Below, in pieces: positions 56,607-64,000 of a DNA stretch of 64,000 nucleotides; the first letter of the stretch is position 1, and every line of letters starts with the position of its first letter. The notes beneath the pieces were generated by a model that saw only the letters and a program-made list of their open reading frames with translations, searched no databases and was not told the origin of the DNA. The DNA comes from Flavobacterium psychrotolerans (lineage in GTDB: Bacteria; Bacteroidota; Bacteroidia; Flavobacteriales; Flavobacteriaceae), in assembly GCF_003097635.1 (NCBI RefSeq), contig NZ_QCZI01000001.1, positions 186,001-250,000 on the forward strand, in the 5' to 3' direction. Both the position numbers and the translations under genes were made by a program.

Positions 56607-56996
56607 ATGACCACATATACAGAAAAAGGAACAGCAGCACCCGCAGCCTATTTCACGGGAACGGTTTGGGTAAACATGAACGTGACACCCGATGATGGAT
56701 ACAACATCAATATGGGAACGATAACTTTTGAACCCAAAGCCAGAACCAATTGGCATACCCATACATCAGGACAAATATTGTTTGTCATTGAAGGCATCGG
56801 CTATTATCAGGAAAAAGACAAACCGATTCAATTAATTCAAAAAGGCGATGTGATTAAAATCCCTAAAACTGTCGTGCATTGGCATGGAGCTTCGCACGAC
56901 AGTTTGATGCGTCATATTGCCCTACTACCCGACTTTGACAAGGATAAAACCGAATGGCTAGAGCCCGTAAGAGATGATGATTACAACAGTTTATAA
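56607..56996 (+). CDS. Cupin domain protein
   Basis: A 129-residue single-domain cupin: WHTHTSGQILFVIEGIGYYQE holds the first metal-ligand motif and VVHWHGASHDSLMRHIALL the second. Metal-dependent catalysis or sugar/aldehyde binding is possible; specific substrate unknown. Written start ATG 56607 gives a cytosolic form; a frameshifted signal peptide lies upstream. It overlaps no gene but is 16 bp before the alcohol dehydrogenase. Confidence 0.85.
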   Translation: MTTYTEKGTAAPAAYFTGTVWVNMNVTPDDGYNINMGTITFEPKARTNWHTHTSGQILFVIEGIGYYQEKDKPIQLIQKGDVIKIPKTVVHWHGASHDSLMRHIALLPDFDKDKTEWLEPVRDDDYNSL

Positions 56997-57012
56997 AAAC
57001 AAATTAATAAAC

Positions 57013-58068
57013 ATGGAAACAACAACAGTAAAAGCCTTTGGAACCAAGGCGGCAGACCAGCCCCTGGAAACCATCAACATCAACCGCAGGGAATTACAGG
57101 TCCACGACGTGGAAATGGAAATCCTCTATTGCGGAATTTGCCACTCCGATTTGCACCAAATCAAGAATGATTTTGGAATGACCGCCTACCCAATTGTTCC
57201 GGGACACGAAATCGTGGGAAGAGTAACCCGAGTGGGAAGCCACGTCAAAAACTTTAATGTTGGCGATTTATCCGCCGTGGGTTGCATTGTCGATTCTTGT
57301 CAAGAATGTGAGAGTTGCCACGAAGGCTTGGAACAATTTTGCAATCAATTTCCAACTTTTTCCTTCAATTCTCCCGACAAATATTTGGGTGGAGTCACTT
57401 ATGGCGGTTTTTCCGAAACCTATGTTTGCGAAGACAAATATGTGTTGCACGTTCCGAAAAGCCTGGATTTGGCCGCTGCAGCTCCTTTATTGTGTGCGGG
57501 AATCACGGTCTATTCGCCTTTAAGACATTGGAATGTTGGACCGGGGAAAAAAGTGGGCATTTTGGGTATTGGAGGATTGGGACATTTGGCCATCAAGATA
57601 GCCAAAGCAATGGGAGCTGAAGTAACCGTGTTTACCACTTCACAATCCAAGGTGGAAGATGCCAAACGTCTTGGTGCGCATAATGCCGTTTTGTCCACGG
57701 ACGCAGCCCAAATGAGTCAATATACTGGAAAACTGAATTTCATTATTGATACCGTTTCAGCCAAACACGACATCAATTCGTACCTGAATCTTTTGAAACA
57801 CGATGGCACGGTAGTTTTGGTTGGATTACCTCCAGAACCATTGGAAGTTGGTGCTTTCAATGTGGTAATGGGACGAAAAAGTTTCTCGGGTTCCAATATT
57901 GGCGGTATTGCCGAAACCCAGGAAATGTTGGATTTTTGTGCGGAACACCATATTACCGCCGACATTGAATTGATAAAAGTCCAAGATGTAAATGAAGCCT
58001 TCAAAAGACTGGAAAAAGGAGACGTCAAATACCGTTTTGTCATTGATATGGCTTCTTTAAAAGAGTAA
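57013..58068 (+). CDS. Zinc-dependent alcohol dehydrogenase (YahK/CAD-like)
   Basis: A 351-residue medium-chain dehydrogenase. The ATG at 57013 gives METTTVKAFGTKAADQPLET. Catalytic zinc ligands lie in YCGICHSDLHQI and GHEIVGRV; structural zinc cysteines in CIVDSCQECESCHEGLEQFC. The cofactor site is GILGIGGLGHLAIKIA and the following TTSQSK favours NADPH. It reduces aldehydes in relatives. Co-transcribed with the cupin. Confidence 0.92.
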   Translation: METTTVKAFGTKAADQPLETININRRELQVHDVEMEILYCGICHSDLHQIKNDFGMTAYPIVPGHEIVGRVTRVGSHVKNFNVGDLSAVGCIVDSCQECESCHEGLEQFCNQFPTFSFNSPDKYLGGVTYGGFSETYVCEDKYVLHVPKSLDLAAAAPLLCAGITVYSPLRHWNVGPGKKVGILGIGGLGHLAIKIAKAMGAEVTVFTTSQSKVEDAKRLGAHNAVLSTDAAQMSQYTGKLNFIIDTVSAKHDINSYLNLLKHDGTVVLVGLPPEPLEVGAFNVVMGRKSFSGSNIGGIAETQEMLDFCAEHHITADIELIKVQDVNEAFKRLEKGDVKYRFVIDMASLKE

Positions 58069-58079
58069 TGTTGGTCTTT

Positions 58080-59171
58080 TTACTTAGAGAGTATTTCTTG
58101 CCACTGTTTTGAAATCGATGCCACAGCCAAATGTTCCACGCTTTTTGACGCATTATTTTTACAATTTTCATACAAAAATTGATCTTCAACAAAACGATTC
58201 ATGGCTTTTGCCAATTCATTACTGCTATAATTCTCAATCAATAACCCATTTTGTTCATTGACAATGACTTCTCTGGGACCCGAATTGCAATCTACTGAAA
58301 TTACTGGTGTTCCCAAGGCAAGGGACTCAATTATTACCATGGGAAAGCCTTCATATTTACTTGTTAATACCGTAAACAATGCCGATTTTACATAGGGAAA
58401 AGGATTTGTCAATTTAGATTTGAAAATGACTTTTTCAGTTAAATGCAATTCTGCTACTTTTAGTTTCAATTTTTCGACATCTTTCCCATCTCCAAGGATG
58501 TAAAGTAAGATCTTTTTTTGTGGCAAGATGGACTGGGAATACCCATCGATTAACAAGGAAAAGTTTTTAACATCATCGTCGATTCTGCCGTATGCCAAAA
58601 TAAATTTTTTATCAATAATTTTTTCTTTAGACAATGAATTCAGCAATTTGTTATCTATCGGATTATAAATTGTTTTCACATTTTTGTATCCGAATTTTTG
58701 ATGTATTGCCTTTTTTATTTCTTCCGAAACGGCAATGATATAGGGAGAATGTTTGTAAATTATTTTAGCGATAAATTTATTTCTAGGAAAATATTTATCA
58801 ATTTTAAAATTATGGACTACATAAATTACGTTCTTGGGATTGTAAATAAATCTTGAAATTATTAATTCGGAACAAGTTGGAATTCGGGGTCTGTGATCTA
58901 TAATCCAATCAAAATTATTTTTTTTTAGATAATTTTTGAAAACTAAAAGCCGTTTGAATCGCCCCAAAAAGGAATCATCCTGCTTTTTTAAAAGTCCTAA
59001 ATTTAACAACTCCCCTTGATAATTAAATTCTATTTCATCCAGAACAGTAACCACGTGGATTTCATATCCTAAGTTAGACAATAAAATGGATAATAACCCA
59101 CAACTCCGCTCTGCCCCACCATGTGCCAAAGAAGAGGTTATTATTGCAATTTTAGTTTTTGTAGTGCCCAT
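58080..59171 (-). CDS. Glycosyltransferase family 4
   Basis: A 363-residue retaining glycosyltransferase: IAIITSSLAHGGAERSCGLL (acceptor loop), AYGRIDDDVKNFSLLIDGY, and the donor motif SKYEGFPMVIIESLALGTPVIS. The ATG at 59171 is chosen over a TTG 9 bases upstream. It likely builds exopolysaccharide or a glycan; donor unknown. Divergent from another glycosyltransferase with a 41-bp gap. Confidence 0.88.
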   Translation of the reverse strand: MGTTKTKIAIITSSLAHGGAERSCGLLSILLSNLGYEIHVVTVLDEIEFNYQGELLNLGLLKKQDDSFLGRFKRLLVFKNYLKKNNFDWIIDHRPRIPTCSELIISRFIYNPKNVIYVVHNFKIDKYFPRNKFIAKIIYKHSPYIIAVSEEIKKAIHQKFGYKNVKTIYNPIDNKLLNSLSKEKIIDKKFILAYGRIDDDVKNFSLLIDGYSQSILPQKKILLYILGDGKDVEKLKLKVAELHLTEKVIFKSKLTNPFPYVKSALFTVLTSKYEGFPMVIIESLALGTPVISVDCNSGPREVIVNEQNGLLIENYSSNELAKAMNRFVEDQFLYENCKNNASKSVEHLAVASISKQWQEILSK

Positions 59172-59188
59172 TATTGTCAAATTGTAAA

Positions 59189-59196
59189 TATATTTG
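59189..59196 (+). promoter_or_regulatory. Promoter of the glycosyltransferase at 59213
   Basis: TATATTTG matches TAnnTTTG, 16 bp before the start. Confidence 0.5.
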
Positions 59197-59212
59197 TCAA
59201 AGATAACAATAT

Positions 59213-60346
59213 ATGAACATTTTACTCATAGGAGAATACAGCCGATTGCATAATTCTTTAAAGGAAGGGTTACAAAAATTAGGGCATCATGTTGTCATTT
59301 TTGGATTCAAGGATGGGTTCAAAGATTTTCCCGTGGATTTTCCTATTGAAAAAAAATGGGATTCCGGTTTCTTAAAAAAAATAAAGGTTGGGATATTTAA
59401 ACTAACCGGTTTTAACATCAGTTCCTATTTGACCTATCTTCAATTTAAGAAGAATAAAAACCAGTTTGTTAATTTTGATGTAGTTCAGCTTATTAATGAA
59501 AATAGTTTTTACTGTGGGTATCATTTTGAAAAAAAAATTTTAGAATTTCTATTCAAAAACAATAAAAAAGTGTATTTGCTTTCTTGTGGCACAGATTACC
59601 TGACCGTGAAGTATTCTTTTGAAAATCCGGAAATAAAATCACTTATTCAACCTTATTTGGAAGGAAAAATTAACAATAAAAATTTTCAGAATGTTTTAAA
59701 ATTCAGAAAAAAATCGTCTAGAAAACTTCATGAATTTATCTATAAAAACATATCGGGAATTATTGCTTCAGACATGGATTATCATATCCCTTTAAGGAAT
59801 AATCCGAAGTATTTGGGCCTAATTCCCAATCCAATCAATGTAGAAAATATAGAAGTTCAACCTTTTAGTCCTCTTGAAAAAATAATCATTTTCCACGGTA
59901 TTAATACTGAAAATTACTTCAAGAAAGGGAATGATTATTTCGAAAAAGCATTGGCAATTATTCAGAATAAATATAATGACAGAGTTGAAATAATTACCAC
60001 ACGAAATATTCCATATCAACAATATATCCAATTATACAACAAAGCACACATCCTTTTAGACCAAGTTTACTGTTATGATCAAGGGTACAATGCACTCGAA
60101 GCAATGGCTAAAGGAAAAGTCGTTTTTACCGGTGCTGAAAAAGAATTTGAAGCCTTTTATAATCTAAAAGAAAGTGTGAACGTCAATGCAAAACCAGACG
60201 TGAATTACTTGGTTGAATCACTGTCATATCTCATTGAAAATCCAGAAGAAATATCCATCATCAGTAAAAGAGCCAGGATGTTTGTAGAAAAGGAACATGA
60301 TTACATACAAATTTCGAAAAGGTACCTAAGCATTTGGAACCAATAA
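59213..60346 (+). CDS. Glycosyltransferase (GT-B fold, GT4-like)
   Basis: A 377-residue protein starting MNILLIGEYSRLHNSLKEGL. The C-terminal domain carries the GT-B donor region in altered form: HILLDQVYCYDQGYNALEAMAKGKVVFTG, where the conserved Glu is in NALEAM. The N-terminal half is Lys- and Asn-rich and weakly conserved. Its pairing with the GT4 gene suggests a common polysaccharide. No transporter or other sugar gene lies next to them. Confidence 0.8.
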   Translation: MNILLIGEYSRLHNSLKEGLQKLGHHVVIFGFKDGFKDFPVDFPIEKKWDSGFLKKIKVGIFKLTGFNISSYLTYLQFKKNKNQFVNFDVVQLINENSFYCGYHFEKKILEFLFKNNKKVYLLSCGTDYLTVKYSFENPEIKSLIQPYLEGKINNKNFQNVLKFRKKSSRKLHEFIYKNISGIIASDMDYHIPLRNNPKYLGLIPNPINVENIEVQPFSPLEKIIIFHGINTENYFKKGNDYFEKALAIIQNKYNDRVEIITTRNIPYQQYIQLYNKAHILLDQVYCYDQGYNALEAMAKGKVVFTGAEKEFEAFYNLKESVNVNAKPDVNYLVESLSYLIENPEEISIISKRARMFVEKEHDYIQISKRYLSIWNQ

Positions 60347-60374
60347 ATAGAATATTGAAGCGTTTTTTTCGTGA

Positions 60375-60758
60375 TTAATCCGTAGATGCCATAGGCTTTA
60401 ATTGACGTCTACTGGAATAATTGGCTGGATATTTTAATTTATGTTGATCTAAAAGTGAATATGGTTTCTCCCCAAAATATCCTTTTATCGGTACATAAAG
60501 TCCATTGTTCCGGGAATATCCCCTGTAGTTTGCCGGCATTCTTTCTGATGTAAGCCAAGTCCCATTTTCATTGTAAATATAAAAACCTTTCTTAGTATCA
60601 AAATAGGCTTGAAGATTCGGGAAATAAAAAAATCTTACTGCCATACTTGCAGCTGTTGTTGTGTCGTTTGCGACAACCGTATCCACAAGAGACTGTCCCC
60701 TAGATATATAACAGCATAAAAAAAAGACCACCATAATCATGTAATTTTTTGCTTTCAT
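60375..60758 (-). CDS. Secreted protein, paralogue of the gene at 20886
   Basis: A 127-residue protein with signal peptide (MIMVVFFLCCYISRGQS). The core repeats the pattern of the 20886 protein: FYFPNLQAYFDTKKGFYIY, NGTWLTSERMPANYRGYS and YFGEKPYSL, with matching P-D/N, TW, P-x-x-YR-x-Y and PY positions. The basic tail (SSRRQLKPMAS) lacks the His/Gly repeat. Function unknown. Confidence 0.75.
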   Translation of the reverse strand: MKAKNYMIMVVFFLCCYISRGQSLVDTVVANDTTTAASMAVRFFYFPNLQAYFDTKKGFYIYNENGTWLTSERMPANYRGYSRNNGLYVPIKGYFGEKPYSLLDQHKLKYPANYSSRRQLKPMASTD

Positions 60759-61094
60759 AATAGCATTGATTATAAAAATTAAAAAAAATGATCTGGGTAT
60801 ATAAAGTTAAAACAAAAAAATTAATATGATGTAAATCCGCATTTTTTCAGACCATCAGTACGCTTTTGTCGATGAAATACCTAATATGATTTTCAGGTTA
60901 CAAAATTCGATCATAAAACTTACTTTTGAATTCATTTCTAATAATCATAATCCAAAATTGAATTTGACGATATTTTATTTTATCTTGCATTAGGAATATG
61001 ATAATTGCATTAATTTAAAATTATTTTAAGAGCCAAAAATTAGTATCCCCGCGAAATATATCTTCAAAACATTTTGTTTTGACAGATTAACCAA
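60759..61094. other. Intergenic region before the DUF892 gene
   Basis: About 335 bp with no gene. A weak stress-type site lies at 60868-60933: GTCGATGAAATAC, GTTAC (60897-60901), then 24 bp and TTGAATTC. It is shifted by one base compared with sites A-D and is offered only as a possible member. Confidence 0.35.
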
Positions 61095-61682
61095 ATGAAA
61101 AATGAAATGGATAACGATAAAAAACCAAATGAAAACTACAATTCTATAACTGACAACGACACAAAACCCATTAGAAATAAATTTGACGGTACTTCAGGAT
61201 TATTCGAATTACTTGTAAATGAATTAAAAACAATGTATTATATAGAAAAAGCACTATTAAAAGCTTTTCCTAAAATGATAAAAAACTCTTGTGCATTTGA
61301 ATTAATTGAAGCCATCACCATCCATTTTGAAGAAACAAAATTGCACGTAATTCGTTTGGGAGAAGCGTTTTCAAACTTAGATGAAGACCCATTCCTTCAA
61401 AAAAGCGAAACCATCGATTGCTTGCTTCAAGATGTTGATGCAATGATTGAGGACACTAAATTCGGGACTGTACGAGACGCAGGCATCATTCTCTCGCTAT
61501 ACAAAATAGGGCATTATGAATTGGCAACCTACGGTATTCTATCTATTTATGCAGAGCTCCTTGAAGAAAAAACCATCTTTAATTTACTGGCTGAATCGCT
61601 AAATGAAGAAAAAATAACAGAATTAAGATTAATGAAAATTGCCAATTCCATTCGATTTAAAACTTATGAGAGCAGATTGTAG
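61095..61682 (+). CDS. DUF892 ferritin-like stress protein (YciE/YciF type)
   Basis: A 195-residue protein with a polar N-terminal tail and a four-helix ferritin-like bundle: LFELLVNELKTMYYIEKALLKAFPKM, LIEAITIHFEETKLHVIRL, DAGIILSLYKIGHYELATYGIL. Glu and His residues at the usual di-metal positions are present. YciE/YciF proteins are induced by stress in enterobacteria; the role is not settled. Fits the stress-gene content of the 7-21 kb island. Confidence 0.87.
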   Translation: MKNEMDNDKKPNENYNSITDNDTKPIRNKFDGTSGLFELLVNELKTMYYIEKALLKAFPKMIKNSCAFELIEAITIHFEETKLHVIRLGEAFSNLDEDPFLQKSETIDCLLQDVDAMIEDTKFGTVRDAGIILSLYKIGHYELATYGILSIYAELLEEKTIFNLLAESLNEEKITELRLMKIANSIRFKTYESRL

Positions 61683-61860
61683 GGTAACATTAAGTAAAAA
61701 TAAAATTTCTACTTCTTATCAATTCTGAACTTTTATTTTTATTGCGGAAGAGCTCCAAGTTCAAGGCATTAATATGAAACCTATCGAAAATCCATTATAA
61801 AAACCAATAAGGACTTACTAAACCATGCTAAGCTAAAACAAATCCTAATACCTAAAAAAC

Positions 61861-62622
61861 ATGAAAATTTATAATCTGATAATTTTGTCTCTCATTTCGA
61901 CATTTTGTTTTGCACAACTCAAACCCATTCAATATAAAGATGGAGAACAACTATTAAACGGTTTTCAAATTAGACCAAAAAAAGCAAAAAAAGAAAATCC
62001 TGGTATTCTAATCCTTCCCGCTTGGAAAGGAATAGATCAACTCTCAAAAGATACGGCTCAACGACTATCAAATCTAGGCTATTATACATTTGTAGCTGAT
62101 ATTTATGGAGAGGGAAATTATCCTAAGGACGCTAAAGAAGCTGGTGAACGTGCTGGTTTTTATAAAAAAGACTATGAACAATATCAAAAAAGAATTCGTT
62201 TAGCCTTAGAGGAATTGACCAAATCTGGAGCCAATTCCGAAAAAACGGTTGTCATCGGCTATTGTTTTGGAGGTACAGGAGCACTTGAAGCTGCAAGGGG
62301 ACATTTACCTGTAAAAGGAGTCGTTTCTTTTCATGGGGGACTTGGAAAGGATAGCGCTCGAATTACCGAAAATCTATCTGCAAAAGTATTGGTTTGCCAC
62401 GGAGCCGACGATCCTTATGAATCTTCAGAGGAAATCGCCGCTTTCCAAAAAGAAATGCGTGATGCCAAAGCCGACTGGCAAATGATATATTATGCAAATG
62501 CGGTACATTCTTTTACAAATCCAGAATCCGGAACCGACAATTCTAAGGGGGCAGCCTACAATGAAAAGGCAGCTAAACGCTCTTGGGAACACCTATTGGT
62601 TTTCCTAAAAGAAGTTTTATAA
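61861..62622 (+). CDS. Exported dienelactone hydrolase family protein
   Basis: A 253-residue alpha/beta hydrolase with signal peptide (MKIYNLIILSLISTFCFAQ). The nucleophile is the Cys in VIGYCFGGTGALEA, the form typical of dienelactone hydrolases; Asp in CHGADDPYES and His in ANAVHSFTNPES complete the triad. Substrate unknown. It is 38 bp before the M28 peptidase. Confidence 0.9.
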   Translation: MKIYNLIILSLISTFCFAQLKPIQYKDGEQLLNGFQIRPKKAKKENPGILILPAWKGIDQLSKDTAQRLSNLGYYTFVADIYGEGNYPKDAKEAGERAGFYKKDYEQYQKRIRLALEELTKSGANSEKTVVIGYCFGGTGALEAARGHLPVKGVVSFHGGLGKDSARITENLSAKVLVCHGADDPYESSEEIAAFQKEMRDAKADWQMIYYANAVHSFTNPESGTDNSKGAAYNEKAAKRSWEHLLVFLKEVL

Positions 62623-62660
62623 ATAAAATTTATGAAACAACCCATTTTACACTAAAATAA

Positions 62661-63689
62661 ATGAATCGAATGAAAAAAATAATCTTATTGAGTTTATTAT
62701 CCGTTTTAAGCATCGGCTGCACGGTTAAAAAATCTAGCATAGCGTCTTCTGATCTTTCCACATACATGAATACCATAACGCCCAATGAGTTAAAAACACA
62801 TCTCTATATTGTAGCATCCGATGAAATGGAAGGTCGGGATACAGGCTCAAAAGGACAGAAATTAGCAGGCGAATATCTTATTAGCCAGTATAAAAATAAC
62901 AAAATTCCTTTCCCAAAAGGGGCAAAAAGCTATTATCAAAAAATTCCTGCGGCATATTTGAATGCCCGAAATAACGAGAATTTACCCGATTCTGAAAATA
63001 TTTGGGCATTCATTGAAGGCTCGGAAAAACCAAATGAGATTATAGTTATTTCAGCCCATTATGATCATGTAGGAATAACAGATGGCAAAATTTATAATGG
63101 TGCCGATGATGACGGTTCAGGAACTGTGGCGCTGCTTGAAATTGCTCAAGCTTTTGAACAAGCCAAAAAAGAAGGTCATGGCTCCAAACGCTCCATCCTA
63201 TTCCTTCACATGACTGGTGAAGAACACGGGCTTCATGGCTCCCGCTATTATACTGAAAATCCTTTGTTCCCTTTAACCAATACTATTACAGACATCAATA
63301 TTGACATGATAGGACGTCGGGATGAAGCACATGCCAACTCCAATAATTATGTTTACCTGATTGGTTCCGACTATCTATCGACAGATTTGTACAACATTTG
63401 TGAAGCAGCTAACAAAAACTATGTTCATTTAAATTTAGATTATAAATACAATGACCGAAATGATCCGAATCGTTTCTATTATCGTTCGGATCATTATAAC
63501 TTTGCTAAAAACGGAATTCCATCGGTATTCTTTTTTAACGGCGTGCATGCCGATTACCATAAATCAACGGACAAAGTAGAGAAAATAGAATTTGATGCTT
63601 TGGCAAAAAGAGCTCAATTGGCTTTTGCAACAGCATGGGAATTAGCTAATCGAGAAAATCGTCCCGTAGTGGATAAATCTGGCAGGTAA
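62661..63689 (+). CDS. M28 family zinc aminopeptidase, lipoprotein
   Basis: A 342-residue exopeptidase with lipobox SVLSIGC near residue 20. Zinc ligands and catalytic Glu are visible: SAHYDHVG (His), GADDDGSGTVALLE (Asp), MTGEEHGLHGS (Glu-Glu), NIDMIGR (Asp) and SDHYNFAKNGIPSVFF (His). Probably removes N-terminal residues from peptides at the cell surface. Start may be ATG 62661 or 62670. Confidence 0.92.
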   Translation: MNRMKKIILLSLLSVLSIGCTVKKSSIASSDLSTYMNTITPNELKTHLYIVASDEMEGRDTGSKGQKLAGEYLISQYKNNKIPFPKGAKSYYQKIPAAYLNARNNENLPDSENIWAFIEGSEKPNEIIVISAHYDHVGITDGKIYNGADDDGSGTVALLEIAQAFEQAKKEGHGSKRSILFLHMTGEEHGLHGSRYYTENPLFPLTNTITDINIDMIGRRDEAHANSNNYVYLIGSDYLSTDLYNICEAANKNYVHLNLDYKYNDRNDPNRFYYRSDHYNFAKNGIPSVFFFNGVHADYHKSTDKVEKIEFDALAKRAQLAFATAWELANRENRPVVDKSGR

Positions 63690-63727
63690 AATACTACTTG
63701 TCCCAAACTAGAAATGGTACTAACAAA

Positions 63728-63757
63728 AAAAGCTTCGAATTACTTCGAAGCTTTTGC
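63728..63757. terminator. Bidirectional terminator between M28 gene and tRNA-His
   Basis: A perfect 12-bp stem, AAAAGCTTCGAA (63728-63739) with TTCGAAGCTTTT (63744-63755), 4-nt loop, A and T tracts on both sides. Confidence 0.85.
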
Positions 63758-63763
63758 GTTTTT

Positions 63764-63839
63764 GGGTGGCTGACCGGGTTCGAACCGGCGACCCTCGGCA
63801 CCACAAACCAATACTCTAACCAGCTGAGCTACAACCACC
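63764..63839 (-). tRNA. tRNA-His (GTG anticodon)
   Basis: On the minus strand: acceptor GGTGGTT pairs with AGCCACC, including the extra G at -1 opposite discriminator C, the hallmark of tRNA-His. D arm AGCTCAGCTGGTTAGAGT, anticodon loop TTGTGGT (anticodon GTG), and T arm CCGG-TTCGAAC-CCGG are present. CCA is not encoded. Confidence 0.95.
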
Positions 63840-63853
63840 ATTTTTAACGAGTG

Positions 63854-63884
63854 CAAATGTATTGCAAAAGTTTTATTTTACAAA
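63854..63884 (-). promoter_or_regulatory. tRNA-His promoter
   Basis: On the minus strand TTTG, a 19-bp spacer, then TACATTTG: an ideal Bacteroidota promoter 14 bases before the tRNA. Confidence 0.8.
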
Positions 63885-63900
63885 GAAAATTTATAAAAAA

Positions 63901-64000
63901 TTATATTAAATCCCCTAAACTATTGACGGCCAAATACCTTTCTACATTAAATCCTTCAGCATATTCAGTCCCTATTAATCGTCCTAAATCTTGCGCACGA
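63901..64000 (-). CDS. 3' end of an unidentified gene
   Basis: A minus-strand frame enters from the right edge and codes for 32 residues (GRLIGTEYAEGFNVERYLAV...) before its stop at 63901. Composition is protein-like. Too little is present to name it. Confidence 0.55.
   Translation of the reverse strand, partial: RAQDLGRLIGTEYAEGFNVERYLAVNSLGDLI

Noticed and set aside
57315..57620. Alternative frame in the alcohol dehydrogenase gene
   Set aside because: Overlaps fully with a gene that has all zinc and cofactor motifs; no own promoter or family.
60868..60933. Fifth full stress-type promoter before the DUF892 gene
   Set aside because: The opening block is shifted by one base and the core reads TTGAATTC and not CTTTGTAC; kept only as a weak possibility in the intergenic entry.
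63713..63725. Third copy of the AATGGTACTAACA half of the operator-like element
   Set aside because: 13 bases match 48912-48924, but the conserved right half is missing and the place is downstream of the M28 gene; likely chance.

Overview
The window is chromosomal DNA of a low-GC member of the Bacteroidota, most likely Flavobacterium or a close relative. Three things point there. Housekeeping genes carry TTTG / TAnnTTTG promoters of the Bacteroidota type. There are almost no Shine-Dalgarno sites. Family markers such as T9SS sorting domains, CCC-motif and lmo0937-type membrane proteins and a cyclophilin-FKBP fusion are present. Genus and species are inferred, not proven.

Layout. 0-2.4 kb: the end of a DUF2807 gene, trxB, and a tRNA-Pro locus invaded by a tiny GIY-YIG nuclease gene that sits between a truncated 5' copy of the tRNA and an intact copy. 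2.4-7.4 kb: a leftward redox/stress cluster (esterase, DOPA-dioxygenase-like LigB protein, SnoaL-like protein, ABM-membrane protein, DoxX, F420-reductase-like protein, Crp/Fnr regulator). 7.6-21.4 kb: a stress and cell-envelope island with an AraC-type regulator, a large hybrid kinase with an eight-unit heptad linker, a lone receiver protein, an L,D-transpeptidase, low-affinity iron permease, CsbD, lmo0937-type protein, an ice-binding lipoprotein, an OmpA protein and small secreted proteins. Several of these share an unusual promoter architecture: a 35-bp dyad-containing block, exactly 24 bp, then CTTTGTAC or a variant.

21.5-30 kb: beta-barrel protein, cysteine desulfurase, Smr protein, small membrane proteins, ornithine aminotransferase, and a cysteine pair (serine acetyltransferase, CysM). 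30-34 kb: two tandem T9SS-secreted GH-A-like proteins. 34.1-34.4 kb: a 21-bp x 11 minisatellite before an HTH gene. 34.8-47.8 kb: mostly core genes (OsmC, dual immunophilin, GlgC/glycogen synthase, thioredoxin-like protein, M3 peptidase, TrmD, L19, isocitrate dehydrogenase, SRPBCC and VOC proteins).

47.9-58.1 kb: an accessory redox cluster with two AraC regulators, three aldo/keto reductases, two SDR-type proteins, an NTF2-like protein, a TMEM175-like channel, a flavodoxin-fold oxidoreductase, a cupin and a zinc alcohol dehydrogenase. Two of its genes carry out-of-frame remnants of signal peptides, and two of its promoters share an operator-like sequence. 58-64 kb: two divergent glycosyltransferases, a paralogue of a protein from the stress island, a DUF892 stress protein, a dienelactone hydrolase, an M28 peptidase, tRNA-His, and the 3' end of an unidentified gene.

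The most notable signals are the self-restoring GIY-YIG insertion in tRNA-Pro and the shared stress-promoter architecture. No CRISPR array, insertion sequence, prophage or rRNA was seen.
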